Assembly (NCBI GenBank): GCA_002793515.1
Contig: PFEU01000007.1
Coordinates: 35,713-87,326, forward strand
Direction: 5' to 3'
Origin: Candidatus Uhrbacteria bacterium CG10_big_fil_rev_8_21_14_0_10_48_16
GTDB lineage: Bacteria; Patescibacteriota; Patescibacteriia; UBA9934; GWF2-40-263
DNA length: 51,614 bases
Shown here: positions 13,633-23,519 of the stretch, piece by piece
Numbering within the stretch: position 1 is the stretch's first letter
How the letters are laid out: each line of letters opens with the position of its first letter
Notes under the pieces: generated by a model
The model's input: the letters and a program-made list of their open reading frames with translations, nothing else
What the model was told of the DNA's origin: nothing
Database searches by the model: none
Translations under genes and position numbers: made by a program

Positions 13633-14670
13633 ATGATTGAATCACGACACAAACAATTCACTACCCTTTTCCCTACTGAACCGGCTTTCCGTTGGAAACA
13701 GGTTGAGCAAGGTCTTTTTTCGTTCGCGACATCTTGGGAAGAGCTCACTTCCCTTTCAAAATATATTCGAGAGCACATCGGTTCGATCCCTTGGATGACC
13801 GTGACGCCACAAAAAATTCAAATCAGTGGAAATGGGGACACCCACAAAGCGCTTCTTCGTGTTGAAGGAGATCAGGATATTGAAACGGTGCTGATGAAAA
13901 ACAAGCGTGACGCCTGGACGATTTGCGTGTCCTCGCAGGTCGGATGCGCCATGCGGTGCGGATTTTGTGCGACAGGAAAGATGGGACTCATTCGAAGTCT
14001 TACGTCCGACGAAATCGTCGACCAATATCGATTCTGGATGCAATATCTTCAAGAGCACAAAGAACTCGAAGGACGTATTTCAAATATTGTCTTCATGGGG
14101 ATGGGAGAACCTCTCGCCAACTATGAAGAAGTAAAATATGCGCTCAACGCTATTTTGAAACATAGCGATATTGGACGCACACGTATCACCGTTTCTACCG
14201 TTGGTGTCCTTCCTCGTCTGGAACAGATGTTGACCGACAAAGATTGGCCTCATGTTCGTCTTGCCATTTCTCTACACAGTGCGGTCTCTGAAACGCGAAA
14301 ACAAATCGTTCCAACTTCTTACGATGACTTTCTTCCAAAACTCGGGGACTGGGCAAAACGTTATCTCTACCGCCACGGAAACCGCCGTCATCACCTCACC
14401 TTTGAGTATGTCATGCTCAAAGGAGTCAACGATACTCCTGACCAGGCGCGCGCGCTTGCAAAGTTCGTAAACCGCATCGGGAATGTGCGTGTGAACCTCA
14501 TCCCTTACAACCTCACCGGACTCGAATTTGAGTGCAGTACTCCTCCGGCGATCAAACAATTCCTCGAGATCCTCCAATCCAAACACGTGATCTCTACCAC
14601 TCGCCGAACCATGGGGGATGACATCGATGCTGCCTGCGGGCAACTCGCCGGCTCAAAAGAAAAAACCTAA
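13633..14670 (+). CDS. rlmN: Dual-specificity RNA methyltransferase RlmN (23S rRNA A2503 / tRNA A37 C2)
   Basis: A 345-residue radical-SAM enzyme that methylates C2 of adenine 2503 in 23S rRNA and A37 in some tRNAs. The radical-SAM cluster motif is GCAMRCGFCATG (about residues 104-115). NIVFMGMGEPLANY (about 152) and ISLHSAVSETRKQIVP (about 217) are diagnostic, and two further Cys needed for methyl transfer are in FECSTPP and in DDIDAACGQLAG near the end. ATG 13633 was taken rather than an in-frame TTG nine bases upstream. It lies 41 bases after rpsP and before a clean terminator, so the pair may form one transcript linked to ribosome biogenesis. Confidence 0.96.
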   Translation: MIESRHKQFTTLFPTEPAFRWKQVEQGLFSFATSWEELTSLSKYIREHIGSIPWMTVTPQKIQISGNGDTHKALLRVEGDQDIETVLMKNKRDAWTICVSSQVGCAMRCGFCATGKMGLIRSLTSDEIVDQYRFWMQYLQEHKELEGRISNIVFMGMGEPLANYEEVKYALNAILKHSDIGRTRITVSTVGVLPRLEQMLTDKDWPHVRLAISLHSAVSETRKQIVPTSYDDFLPKLGDWAKRYLYRHGNRRHHLTFEYVMLKGVNDTPDQARALAKFVNRIGNVRVNLIPYNLTGLEFECSTPPAIKQFLEILQSKHVISTTRRTMGDDIDAACGQLAGSKEKT

Positions 14671-14679
14671 AGGCTTTTT

Positions 14680-14710
14680 AAAACACTGTACCCACAGTGT
14701 TTTCCTTTTC
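14680..14710 (+). terminator. Terminator of rpsP-rlmN
   Basis: AAACACTG/CAGTGTTT stem with loop TACCCA, followed by TCCTTTTCC. It separates rlmN from the next gene. Confidence 0.78.
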
Positions 14711-14737
14711 CGTTGCTCCTGGCATACTGAACGTACT

Positions 14738-15796
14738 ATGAAATCAAAACCTCTCCTTGGCTTAATCGGTGTTCTGGCGCTCATCATGTTCGTCATATTG
14801 GTTCTTGTGATCAAACAATCTCCTCAAACAACCCCTCCTTCTGTGCCCCCCGCATCTCCCGAAACGGAAGAAAACCTTCTTGAGGCAACACCTGATGAAC
14901 CGACTGATTACTACGTTACGTTCACCCTAAACACGCAGGATTTCAGCTACCCTGAACTGAGCGCTCAAACCGTAGAGCGACTTCTCGATCTCCACGAAAC
15001 GTACCAACTCCCCGTGACGATCTTCTTTACCACCACGATGGTGGATTACTACTCAGCGTTTCAGCCAGATCTTTTTGAACGCATCCTAACCAGTCCTCTT
15101 GTGAGCATTGGCTATCATATCCGCCCCCCTGTTCCGTATCACCCAAACACCCCGCATGCACCAGATCTTTCAGAGCTCTCCATACAAGAACTTCAAGACC
15201 TTGTTCGAACCTATGAAACACATGGTCTTGATCTCGTCACAGGAGAACCCACAACGGCTCCTGGAGGGTTTGCGTATCTCGTTGAACTCGCAGGTGATCG
15301 ACCCTACATCGTTGGGGTCGCAACTGGACGTGCCCTTCCTGACGTTCTCGAAGTCTATAAGGACCTAGGTGCTGTGATGTTTGCTGGCCATAGCGGAGCC
15401 ATGAATCTTGGTGACACCACAGGACCCCTCTATACGCGCCCTGAACAATCTGAACTAAAAGCCTTTGAGCACACAGGAGAAGATGCCTCTGCACTTCTAG
15501 CAGAAATGAAAGAAGAAGCGGAAACAAAACAAGGCTCAATCGCCCCTTTCTTTCTCAATATTAAAATGCATGATAACGATTTCTTCGCCGAACAATCCGC
15601 TTGGACCACTGTTTATCTCTCGCCAAGTGCTCGCAGAAGTGGAGCTCCGTTTGATACAAGTCTTACCTCTACTCTTCTCTCGATAGACGAATCGGAGGCT
15701 CAATGGAAACTGTACGAAGATTTGCTTCGTGCTGTGGCTCAGCATCCAACGTTCAAATCAGTCAATATTGAGCAAACACATAATCTGCTTCAATAA
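14738..15796 (+). CDS. Membrane-anchored protein resembling a polysaccharide deacetylase (NodB-like) domain
   Basis: A 352-residue protein with an uncleaved N-terminal anchor (about residues 5-27, LLGLIGVLALIMFVILVLVI), a Pro- and Glu-rich linker, then an extracytoplasmic domain. The first strand and helix, VTFTLNTQDFSYPELSAQT then LHETYQLPVTIFFTTTMVD, resemble NodB-type deacetylases, with Asp in the first motif position. SIGYHIRPPVPYHPN later resembles the metal-binding His motif, though altered, so activity is uncertain. The C-terminal part (HDNDFFAEQSAWTTVYL) is conserved-looking but unassigned. ATG 14738 lies nine bases after CATACT, so a leaderless start is likely; the longer upstream frame overlaps rlmN and the terminator. 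Confidence 0.65.
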   Translation: MKSKPLLGLIGVLALIMFVILVLVIKQSPQTTPPSVPPASPETEENLLEATPDEPTDYYVTFTLNTQDFSYPELSAQTVERLLDLHETYQLPVTIFFTTTMVDYYSAFQPDLFERILTSPLVSIGYHIRPPVPYHPNTPHAPDLSELSIQELQDLVRTYETHGLDLVTGEPTTAPGGFAYLVELAGDRPYIVGVATGRALPDVLEVYKDLGAVMFAGHSGAMNLGDTTGPLYTRPEQSELKAFEHTGEDASALLAEMKEEAETKQGSIAPFFLNIKMHDNDFFAEQSAWTTVYLSPSARRSGAPFDTSLTSTLLSIDESEAQWKLYEDLLRAVAQHPTFKSVNIEQTHNLLQ

Positions 15797-15860
15797 TGTA
15801 ATTGCCATCTACACCTTCTTTTATTACGCAAACGTTGAAATCAAGGGGTCTTAACTTGAA

Positions 15861-16448
15861 TCAATACATTGCTCCCCTGTGAGAAGAATCTCTCATGCGT
15901 TTCAAGGGCTTTATCCAGGCATGGATAGCTAAAAATATGAGAGGGACATAGAACAAGGATGTGGTGATTGACCATGGATCTGGCCAAAACTCGTTCTCGA
16001 TCAAAAAAAGAATAAACCAACTAAATTGAGCCACGTGAGCAAAAAGTAACACAAACATCGAAACCCAAACATCTTTCTTTTTCTCAAAAAACAACCACTC
16101 TACAAGAAACGGCAGGGTTGGAACTAAAATATAGACGGATGCCTCCACCGCATGTGACCAGAAATTCAATTCACCTCCTCCAGCCCATCGAACAAACGGT
16201 AGGGTGACTGGCAGAATTAACATCCAGAACATATCACCGAGCAAGGCTCGACCGCTTAATCCAACTGCTCGGAAAATCCGTTCGTAAACAACTCCTACAA
16301 GTCCAACGGTGAAGATAAAAAAAGCAAGTCCTTCTAAATGCCCTGCTTGATCAACAACAATAGAGGCAGCCACGAGAAAATAAAAAATCAAAACAGGATA
16401 GATGACTTGAAGCGCGAACAACCAAGATGAACCAACGTTGATCTTCAT
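15861..16448 (-). CDS. Unrecognised polytopic membrane protein
   Basis: A 195-residue integral membrane protein with about six hydrophobic segments, the clearest being LFALQVIYPVLIFYFLVAA, LAFFIFTVGLVGVVY, MFWMLILPVTLPFV, ASVYILVPTLPFLVEWLF, MFVLLFAHVAQFSWFILF and TSLFYVPLIFLAI. No catalytic motif or known family is apparent. Base composition is like the core genome, lower in G+C than the islands. ATG 16448 was chosen rather than an in-frame TTG nine bases upstream. It is divergent from the next gene with only 23 bases between the two starts, so their promoters must overlap or lie inside the coding regions. Confidence 0.75.
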   Translation of the reverse strand: MKINVGSSWLFALQVIYPVLIFYFLVAASIVVDQAGHLEGLAFFIFTVGLVGVVYERIFRAVGLSGRALLGDMFWMLILPVTLPFVRWAGGGELNFWSHAVEASVYILVPTLPFLVEWLFFEKKKDVWVSMFVLLFAHVAQFSWFILFLIENEFWPDPWSITTSLFYVPLIFLAIHAWIKPLKRMRDSSHRGAMY

Positions 16449-16471
16449 AGTTTCCAATCAATAATATCACT

Positions 16472-17071
16472 ATGACTCCAAACTCAAGTATACTCTATAT
16501 TTTTCCAAGCTTTTTCCTCTTGATGCTGGTCCTAGCCCTCGTATATGTCTTAAAAAAAAGAGTGCGTATTCGAGCATGGATCAAATCTCTTGAGTCTAGA
16601 GGGTATCAGCGTCTTCCTCTCCCTCGTCCATACACGCATTGGTATGCAACAAGAGAAGATGCGCCCACCTATTTTATCGTCATTGAAAAAGTCCGCACCT
16701 ATACAACGAATGATCGCGCTGTCCCTGATCTTGGTCTTGCGATATACATCCCCTTATCAACATCACTCACCCCAACCGATATTATTTATCGATGCATGCA
16801 GACAACGAGTATCTGTACACGAACTATTTTTCGCCTCCAGAATTTTATCGAAAGAATTATTCCACAGATCTTTAAACGTCCTTCGCTCATTCTGGCATCC
16901 TCTCAGCGTTTTACTGTCTACGCTCCTGAGATCCTCCCCCACTCCCTTCGTCCAAATTTTAACAAACAGACGCTGATTCTCAGAATAGGATTTTCGTGGA
17001 ACCACTCTATCGAGGATATTCAAGATATCTACGCAAGCATACAAACACGGTTAGCACACACAACCATGTGA
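16472..17071 (+). CDS. Unrecognised protein with one N-terminal membrane anchor
   Basis: A 199-residue protein. One membrane segment at about residues 8-28 (YIFPSFFLLMLVLALVYVL) is followed by KKRVRIR, so the rest is probably cytoplasmic. The soluble part is mixed alpha and beta with YFIVIEKVRTYTTND and GLAIYIPLSTSLTPTD; nothing points to an enzyme. Composition matches the core genome. It is divergent from the polytopic protein to the left, and about 100 bases of empty sequence lie between its stop and the trmD end. No family recognised. Confidence 0.65.
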   Translation: MTPNSSILYIFPSFFLLMLVLALVYVLKKRVRIRAWIKSLESRGYQRLPLPRPYTHWYATREDAPTYFIVIEKVRTYTTNDRAVPDLGLAIYIPLSTSLTPTDIIYRCMQTTSICTRTIFRLQNFIERIIPQIFKRPSLILASSQRFTVYAPEILPHSLRPNFNKQTLILRIGFSWNHSIEDIQDIYASIQTRLAHTTM

Positions 17072-17172
17072 TCTGACATATAAGCGCATTTCAATGGACC
17101 CTCGCCCTGTATCAACGTATAACCATTATCCTGAGAAAAATAGATACTCTTTTATCCTGAACGTTTTATGTA

Positions 17173-17826
17173 TCATAAACCGTTTTCTTTTCTCCATTCG
17201 GCAATCTTTTTATGATCTCCTGATAAAAGAATCTCCGGAACCTTCCAACCTTTATAGTCATCAGGCTTCGTATACTGCGGATATTCAAGTGATCCCTCTT
17301 CGTTATGCGATTCCATCTTTAACGATTCTGCCTCAATCACCCCTGGGATCATGCGTGAGATAGCGTCAAGCATCACCATCGCGGGAAGCTCTCCACCAGT
17401 CAGCACATAATTTCCAATCGAAAGTGCTTCGTCCGCAATGTGTTCTGTGACGCGATGATCGATCCCCTCGTACCGACCACATAAGAAGATAAGCTGATCA
17501 TAGGTAGCAAGACGTTTAGCATCTTCTTGCGTGAACATCTTTCCAGAGGCGGCCGTGACAATCACCCGAGTTTTCTTCAACCGACGTTTCACTTTTTTGA
17601 CCGCCTTCTCAAATGGTTCAACCTTCATCACCATTCCCGCTCCTCCACCATACGGCGTGTCATCTACGGTCTTGTGTTTGTCTGTCGTCCAATCGCGGAG
17701 ATTGTGCGCCTGCACCTGAATCAATTTGTCACGCTGGGCTCTCCCCAAAATAGATGCCTCTACATAGGGGCTCACCACTTCTGGAAAAATCGTGATGACG
17801 TCAAATTGGATTGTTCTTTTTTTCAT
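17173..17826 (-). CDS. trmD: tRNA (guanine-N1)-methyltransferase TrmD
   Basis: Makes m1G37 in tRNAs that read CNN and some other codons, which prevents +1 frameshifts; a SPOUT enzyme with a deep trefoil knot that binds S-adenosylmethionine. Diagnostic stretches are FDVITIFPEVVSPYVEASIL near the start, DDTPYGGGAGMVMK, FLCGRYEGIDHRV and SIGNYVLTGGELPAMVM (the knot). About 217 residues from ATG 17826. A GTG at 17844 would add six residues but lies inside the pyrD end and fits the family N-terminus less well. It follows pyrD with one base between stop and start, so translation is probably coupled. Confidence 0.95.
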   Translation of the reverse strand: MKKRTIQFDVITIFPEVVSPYVEASILGRAQRDKLIQVQAHNLRDWTTDKHKTVDDTPYGGGAGMVMKVEPFEKAVKKVKRRLKKTRVIVTAASGKMFTQEDAKRLATYDQLIFLCGRYEGIDHRVTEHIADEALSIGNYVLTGGELPAMVMLDAISRMIPGVIEAESLKMESHNEEGSLEYPQYTKPDDYKGWKVPEILLSGDHKKIAEWRKENGL

Positions 17827-17827
17827 A

Positions 17828-18961
17828 TCATGATCGATGTGCACTCCCTACGACTTCGGAAATTGAATTAAACCCATCACGATGAAGAAGTTGCGCGAGT
17901 CCGCGATTCAATTCTCCAATCAACTGCGGACCTTCGAAAATCATTCCGGTTGCAAGCTGAACGAGGGACGCTCCTTGTCGAATTTTTTCATAGGCATCCT
18001 CTGCCGTAAACACCCCACCCACTCCAATAATCACATAGCGGTCTCCTGCTTCAAGATACGTATGTGCGATAAGCGTATTAGATGCTTCGTAAGTTGGTCT
18101 TCCACTAATCCCCCCTTTCATATGAGGCTGAATTTCATCTTGCACGATCTCGCGACGACCATACTGTTTTGTGAGATTTGAAAGAATAATCCCATGCACA
18201 CGATGACGATCCATGACGGCGATAAGGGCATCAAGTTCTTCGATGGTAAGGTCAACCGCACTCTTTATAAAAATGGGTTTCGACGTCTCAATACCATCGA
18301 GACGACTAAGCAACGCCTCGAGTCGTTTGGGATCTGAAAAAGGTTCTCCTCCAAACGCATTCGGACAACTAATATTGATGACAAAAAAGTCTCCCGTATC
18401 ACGCATCGTGGTAAACCCCTGTACATAATCCTCGATCCCGGACTGCGTCTCAACGGTTCCAGGGCAATTTGTCTTTGCAATACTAATTCCTATCGGCATG
18501 GCGAACGTTTTTGTCGAAAGACGAGAACGAATGGCTTCTCCCCCATCATTCATCAGTCCGTAATACACCACAAGCCCTTTCGACTTTGGAAGTCTCCAGA
18601 GTCTTGGTTTTGCATTCCCCTTACAGGCCTGTGCGGTGACCGATCCAACAATCTCATACCCGAACCCGATACTTGGGAGAATCTGCGTGAGTCGTGCATT
18701 TTTATCGAACCCCTCGGTAAGCCCTATTGGGTTTGAAAAGTGTATTCCTAAAATCTCTTGGTGGAGAGAATCATCCTGAAATGCACATAGCTTCTGCGCC
18801 ATGCCACGTGCAAGACGAGATCGGCCAAACCGTTCACCCACCTCGCACACCTGATCATGTGTCCATTCAGGATCACATCGAAAAAAGAAGGGTTTGAGGA
18901 CGTGTTGATAGCCCCAGCGTTGAATGTTTGTCGCGAACATAAATAAAAACCGATTACTCAT
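17828..18961 (-). CDS. pyrD: Dihydroorotate dehydrogenase, class 2-like (PyrD)
   Basis: A 377-residue flavoprotein that oxidises dihydroorotate to orotate in pyrimidine synthesis. The N-terminal extension with FFFRCDPEWTHDQ fits the membrane-associated class 2 arrangement that uses quinone. FMN-site stretches are NPIGLTEGFDKNARLT, VINISCPNAFGG (class 2 enzymes usually have SSPNT here), KSAVDLTIEELD and GVGGVFTAEDAYEKI. The ATG at 18961 lies in the loop of the upstream gene's terminator hairpin, so ATG 18940 (MFATNIQRWGY) is an equally good start. No other pyr genes are nearby, so the pathway is split or incomplete. It is directly followed by trmD. Confidence 0.93.
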   Translation of the reverse strand: MSNRFLFMFATNIQRWGYQHVLKPFFFRCDPEWTHDQVCEVGERFGRSRLARGMAQKLCAFQDDSLHQEILGIHFSNPIGLTEGFDKNARLTQILPSIGFGYEIVGSVTAQACKGNAKPRLWRLPKSKGLVVYYGLMNDGGEAIRSRLSTKTFAMPIGISIAKTNCPGTVETQSGIEDYVQGFTTMRDTGDFFVINISCPNAFGGEPFSDPKRLEALLSRLDGIETSKPIFIKSAVDLTIEELDALIAVMDRHRVHGIILSNLTKQYGRREIVQDEIQPHMKGGISGRPTYEASNTLIAHTYLEAGDRYVIIGVGGVFTAEDAYEKIRQGASLVQLATGMIFEGPQLIGELNRGLAQLLHRDGFNSISEVVGSAHRS

Positions 18962-18978
18962 ACAGAGTAACCGGTTTT
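18945..18978. terminator. Terminator hairpin overlapping the pyrD start codon
   Basis: AAAACCGATTACTC / GAGTAACCGGTTTT around CATACA; minus-strand T-run TTTTTATTT. The pyrD ATG at 18961-18959 is inside it. It ends the khpA transcript and could attenuate read-through into pyrD-trmD. Confidence 0.75.
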
Positions 18979-18994
18979 ATCTCTTTGATCTAGT

Positions 18995-19366
18995 TTAGAT
19001 CCCGAGATCATCTACAGACATATCGTCATCGGACGCACGGTCGAAGGTATCACTTGAACTTGTCTCACGTTCTCCACGATCTTCACGATCTTCGCGACGT
19101 GGACGACGTGATCCTTCTGGCTCATAGATTTTCAGGTTGACGCGGGCATTTTCCTTTGCACCCACAATCTTGAGCAATGTGCGTACTGCGCGAGCTGTCT
19201 GACCCTGACGACCAATGACATAACCCATATCTTCTGGGTTGATGTGAAGAGTGATGAGGACACCACGTTCGTCAACAATGCGTTCTGTTCGAACATCATC
19301 TGGATGATTGACGATCCCGCGGACAATGTACTCAACGAACTCTTGGTCGAATTCTTTCTCAGCCAT
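18995..19366 (-). CDS. khpA: KH-domain RNA-binding protein (KhpA-like)
   Basis: A 123-residue cytoplasmic RNA-binding protein of the KhpA/YlqC type. Residues 1-80 form the KH domain, with the GxxG loop in DMGYVIGRQGQTARAVRTLL (about residues 46-65). The usual length is about 75-80; here a 40-residue C-terminal tail follows, first Arg/Glu-rich (RRPRREDREDRGE) then acidic and Ser-rich. In other bacteria khpA sits between rpsP and rimM-trmD. Here it still lies in the same neighbourhood as trmD and rpsP but pyrD is inserted, which fits an old but rearranged ribosome-biogenesis cluster. Nothing upstream but the 16S leader. Confidence 0.9.
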   Translation of the reverse strand: MAEKEFDQEFVEYIVRGIVNHPDDVRTERIVDERGVLITLHINPEDMGYVIGRQGQTARAVRTLLKIVGAKENARVNLKIYEPEGSRRPRREDREDRGERETSSSDTFDRASDDDMSVDDLGI

Positions 19367-19549
19367 AGCAATTACAGTAGTACTTATAACGGTTTCAAAT
19401 CGTTATGACCTCATGAGTGTCTCTCGACCAAGGCAGCATGGAGCCTCCCAAGACACAAGGCCAATAACCCTTATATGGTAGCCGAAACATACCAAATGTC
19501 AATCAAATCTCCTTGTCCCCAACATATCCCAATAAACAAAGACAAGCTA

Positions 19550-19578
19550 TTGACAGGTTTTAAAAGCTTTTATACAAT
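19550..19578 (+). promoter_or_regulatory. 16S rRNA promoter: TTGACA - 17 - TACAAT
   Basis: -35 TTGACA (19550-19555) and -10 TACAAT (19573-19578) with 17-base spacing. Expected start near 19585. The strongest promoter match in the core part of the window. Confidence 0.88.
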
Positions 19579-19735
19579 GCCCGCGCTCATTACAACTGAA
19601 CAATCTCCAAATCATGCAAACAGCTTTTAACAACCGAGCTGTTTTAGACAGAAATTGTCTTTTGTATGATTGCAACGTTTATTCCAGACACAGTAATTGT
19701 GTCGAAACTAACAGAGTCTTGATTTATCAAGATTT
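19579..19735 (+). other. 16S rRNA leader with 5' half of the processing stem
   Basis: TGAACA-ATCTCC (19597-19608) pairs with GGAGATTTGTTCA (21354-21366) beyond the 16S 3' end, one bulged base. Two leader hairpins, AACAGC/GCTGTT and AGACA/TGTCT, follow. The stem would close the pre-16S for RNase III-type cutting. Confidence 0.65.
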
Positions 19736-21231
<1,496 letters not shown>

Positions 21232-21372
21232 TTAAGGAATCATCCAGCATTGACTGGACATGATCCTAGGTCGAGATCAGTTCTCTGATCGGAACAAAGC
21301 ATTTGTGAGAATGCGAATGGGGTAAACATTGCAATCATAGAGAAGACAAGCACGGAGATTTGTTCAAGAGCC

Positions 21373-21405
21373 AAAAACACCCAGTGTTACTGGGTGTTTT
21401 TGTTT
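21373..21405 (+). terminator. Terminator of the 16S transcript
   Basis: AAAAACACCCAGT/ACTGGGTGTTTTT with loop GTT. It shows that 16S is transcribed alone. Confidence 0.9.
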
Positions 21406-21425
21406 AGAAAATAGAATTTACCCCC

Positions 21426-21454
21426 TTGCCATGTTTTCACCATTTTGTTATAGT
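21426..21454 (+). promoter_or_regulatory. Promoter of the tRNA-Ile/tRNA-Phe unit: TTGCCA - 17 - TATAGT
   Basis: -35 TTGCCA (21426-21431), -10 TATAGT (21449-21454), 17-base spacing, after the 16S terminator. Confidence 0.75.
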
Positions 21455-21491
21455 TCTCCCGTCATTTCGGGAAAAAATGCCTAAATTCTAC

Positions 21492-21568
21492 GGGCGTATA
21501 GCTCAGCTGGTTAGAGCGCTACACTGATAATGTAGAGGTCGGAGGTTCGAGTCCTCCTACGCCCACCA
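21492..21568 (+). tRNA. tRNA-Ile (GAU), CCA encoded
   Basis: Cloverleaf with acceptor GGGCGTA/TACGCCC, anticodon loop CTGATAA (anticodon GAT), T-arm GGTTCGAGTCC and encoded CCA. 77 bases. Confidence 0.97.
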
Positions 21569-21574
21569 CCCATC

Positions 21575-21649
<75 letters not shown>

Positions 21650-21678
21650 AAAAAGCACTGGATCACCAGCGCTTTTTT
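21650..21678. terminator. Terminator between tRNA-Phe and the pilus cluster
   Basis: AAAAAGC-CTGG / CCAG-GCTTTTTT. It serves the tRNA unit from the left and possibly the pilus genes from the right. Confidence 0.85.
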
Positions 21679-21709
21679 GTTTCCTTAATTTGAAGGTTGC
21701 TTATCCATC

Positions 21710-22093
21710 CTATTCTTCACTCACGGAAAGAAGTTGTACGCCGTTTACTATCATCTCTATGTGAGCTGATCGAGTTACATTCCCTTCTGAGAGCGTGAGA
21801 TCTGCAGAGCGGGCATCTCCCCCCTCATTCACCACAGAGACCGTACAGACCGCATCGACTGTTGAAACGGCCGTAGGACTGTAATCTGGATCGAGATTAA
21901 GCTGAATGAGAAGTTCATCCATGCAACCGAATAGATGGGCTCGTATAGAAACAGCACTCACCTGCTGATCTGAGTCAATAAAACTATTAAACCCAGCTGT
22001 CGCCAGCGCTGACATCATCGCAACAGCCGAGAGACCTACAACCAGGACGGTAAAGAGGAGAACGGCTCCCTGTTCGTGTTCACGTACATTCAT
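21710..22093 (-). CDS. Minor pilin / PilX-like protein of the type IV pilus cluster
   Basis: A 127-residue protein with one N-terminal membrane segment (about residues 10-33: AVLLFTVLVVGLSAVAMMSA) preceded by EHEQGAV, which resembles the PilX-type start of minor pilins, where a short charged leader ends in Gly. The remaining domain is small, with two Cys (GCMDELL, VDAVCTV) that could form a disulphide outside the cell. It is the last gene of the cluster and overlaps the preceding pseudopilin gene by four bases, so it is co-translated with it. Confidence 0.72.
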   Translation of the reverse strand: MNVREHEQGAVLLFTVLVVGLSAVAMMSALATAGFNSFIDSDQQVSAVSIRAHLFGCMDELLIQLNLDPDYSPTAVSTVDAVCTVSVVNEGGDARSADLTLSEGNVTRSAHIEMIVNGVQLLSVSEE

Positions 22094-22641
22094 AGCTCTG
22101 TTGTATATGGCTGTAAACTGATCGTCGTATCCGTCGAAAATGAGATATCTCGATACGGAGACCCGTCTGCATTGAGAACACTCATCGTCATGCTGATATT
22201 CAATCCCGTTAATGTTCCAGCGCTATCACGAACGACCGCGACATTCCAGACATTCACATCAATATCCGAATCTGTGATCCATTGCACATTGGATGCTGTC
22301 TCTCGTTCTAAACGATCTATTGTCTGATCACCCCCGATAAATGCGATTGCGTCCGCTGTACGGCTTAACGTCACAGAAACCCCCTCTGCATCCACAAATA
22401 CGAGAGAACTATCGTCTGTCGCAAGTGACGAGCCTGTGACATCAATCGATTGTGCTTGATTTAATTCATATTGAATTTCAGAAAAAAGAACCGCGGCTTT
22501 TTCCTCCATACGGATTTTCGGATCTACCGACTCTGACTTTTGAATATATCCTAATGTCACCATCACAAACGATGGAAGAAGAATGGCTAAAAGCCCAATA
22601 TAGAGGACGGTTTCAATAAGACTAAATCCTTTACTTTTCAT
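22090..22641 (-). CDS. Type IV pilus pseudopilin
   Basis: A 183-residue prepilin-like protein. The class III signal is MKSKG followed by FSLIETVLYIGLLAILLP, with Glu at mature position 5; cleavage after Gly and N-methylation of Phe by a prepilin peptidase would be expected. ATG 22641 was chosen because it gives this leader exactly; the longer frame upstream belongs to the previous gene. The C-terminal domain is beta-rich (residues 60-183) and likely sits at the pilus tip or acts in assembly. Four-base overlap with the next gene downstream. Confidence 0.88.
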   Translation of the reverse strand: MKSKGFSLIETVLYIGLLAILLPSFVMVTLGYIQKSESVDPKIRMEEKAAVLFSEIQYELNQAQSIDVTGSSLATDDSSLVFVDAEGVSVTLSRTADAIAFIGGDQTIDRLERETASNVQWITDSDIDVNVWNVAVVRDSAGTLTGLNISMTMSVLNADGSPYRDISFSTDTTISLQPYTTEL

Positions 22642-22646
22642 AGAAG

Positions 22647-23519
22647 CTAATACGTTGGCGTAAATGGTCCAAACGTAATGGAAGATCCATCTGTACACTC
22701 ATACGTAACCGTGATGGTCGTACCATCCATGGTTGCATCAAACTGTGTCTTTCCCATCTCGATTGTATCGCCATCGGCAATATCTCCATCATCTCCGTCA
22801 AGCACGGTCCCACTCACCTGCGTCCCTAATGGAGTTCCTGGCCCTGAGCTCGACCAGAACTTATCTGCATCAAAAAAGATTTGTTGAATTTGAGCTCCGT
22901 TGTCCCACGTAAGAATCATCTTATCGATTTCCTTTTCTTCCCCAGTGTTATTTGTAATATAGATCTCACGCAACTGTTTTCCCCCAAACCAACTTGCCCC
23001 AAGAACATCCCATTCAAGTTGGCCACAATCACCCCCTGGAACAAAGCAGGATCCGCTCGGATCATCCCAATTCGTTCTGAGTGTACGTAAGAGGATCGTT
23101 TGTGGATTCCCACGAAGATCACTCCAACTCACCTCACTTTCCAAAAACAGACTATCTGTATCCACCTCACCACCAGAGCCAATGATCTGACAAGCGCCAT
23201 CACGCTCGACCGCTTGAACCCGTACCACCCGCGTCATACCATTCCCCAGATCTTCTGGACCTGAACTTCCGAGCGTCCATTGATTCGAAGCAAAACCCAA
23301 TGACCCAACGTCTGTGAGTGCGAGCTCCTCAAAACCAATTGTCTCAAGAGCTCCAATCCCCTGATGAGCCTTCCAAAGCGCCTCCTGACGGGTCATAGAC
23401 TCAGCAGTCGTCCTGTGTGCCGTAAGAAGCAATCCAAAGGCTCCAACGAAGAGAAACCCGGCAAATGCAATGGCAAGCAAAGCTTCTAATAATGTGTACC
23501 CTTGTATAGATCGGATCAT
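22647..23519 (-). CDS. Type IV pilus pseudopilin, large
   Basis: A 290-residue prepilin-like protein: MIRSIQG then YTLLEALLAIAFAGFLFVG, with Glu at mature position 5. The extended outer domain of about 250 residues is unusual for a minor pilin. It has Cys pairs (GACQIIG; GSCFVPGGDCG; TYECTDG) that could be disulphides, and late strands resembling a beta-sandwich (REIYITNNTGEEKEIDKMIL), possibly an adhesive tip domain. It ends five bases before the next start and overlaps the upstream pseudopilin gene by four bases. Confidence 0.85.
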   Translation of the reverse strand: MIRSIQGYTLLEALLAIAFAGFLFVGAFGLLLTAHRTTAESMTRQEALWKAHQGIGALETIGFEELALTDVGSLGFASNQWTLGSSGPEDLGNGMTRVVRVQAVERDGACQIIGSGGEVDTDSLFLESEVSWSDLRGNPQTILLRTLRTNWDDPSGSCFVPGGDCGQLEWDVLGASWFGGKQLREIYITNNTGEEKEIDKMILTWDNGAQIQQIFFDADKFWSSSGPGTPLGTQVSGTVLDGDDGDIADGDTIEMGKTQFDATMDGTTITVTYECTDGSSITFGPFTPTY

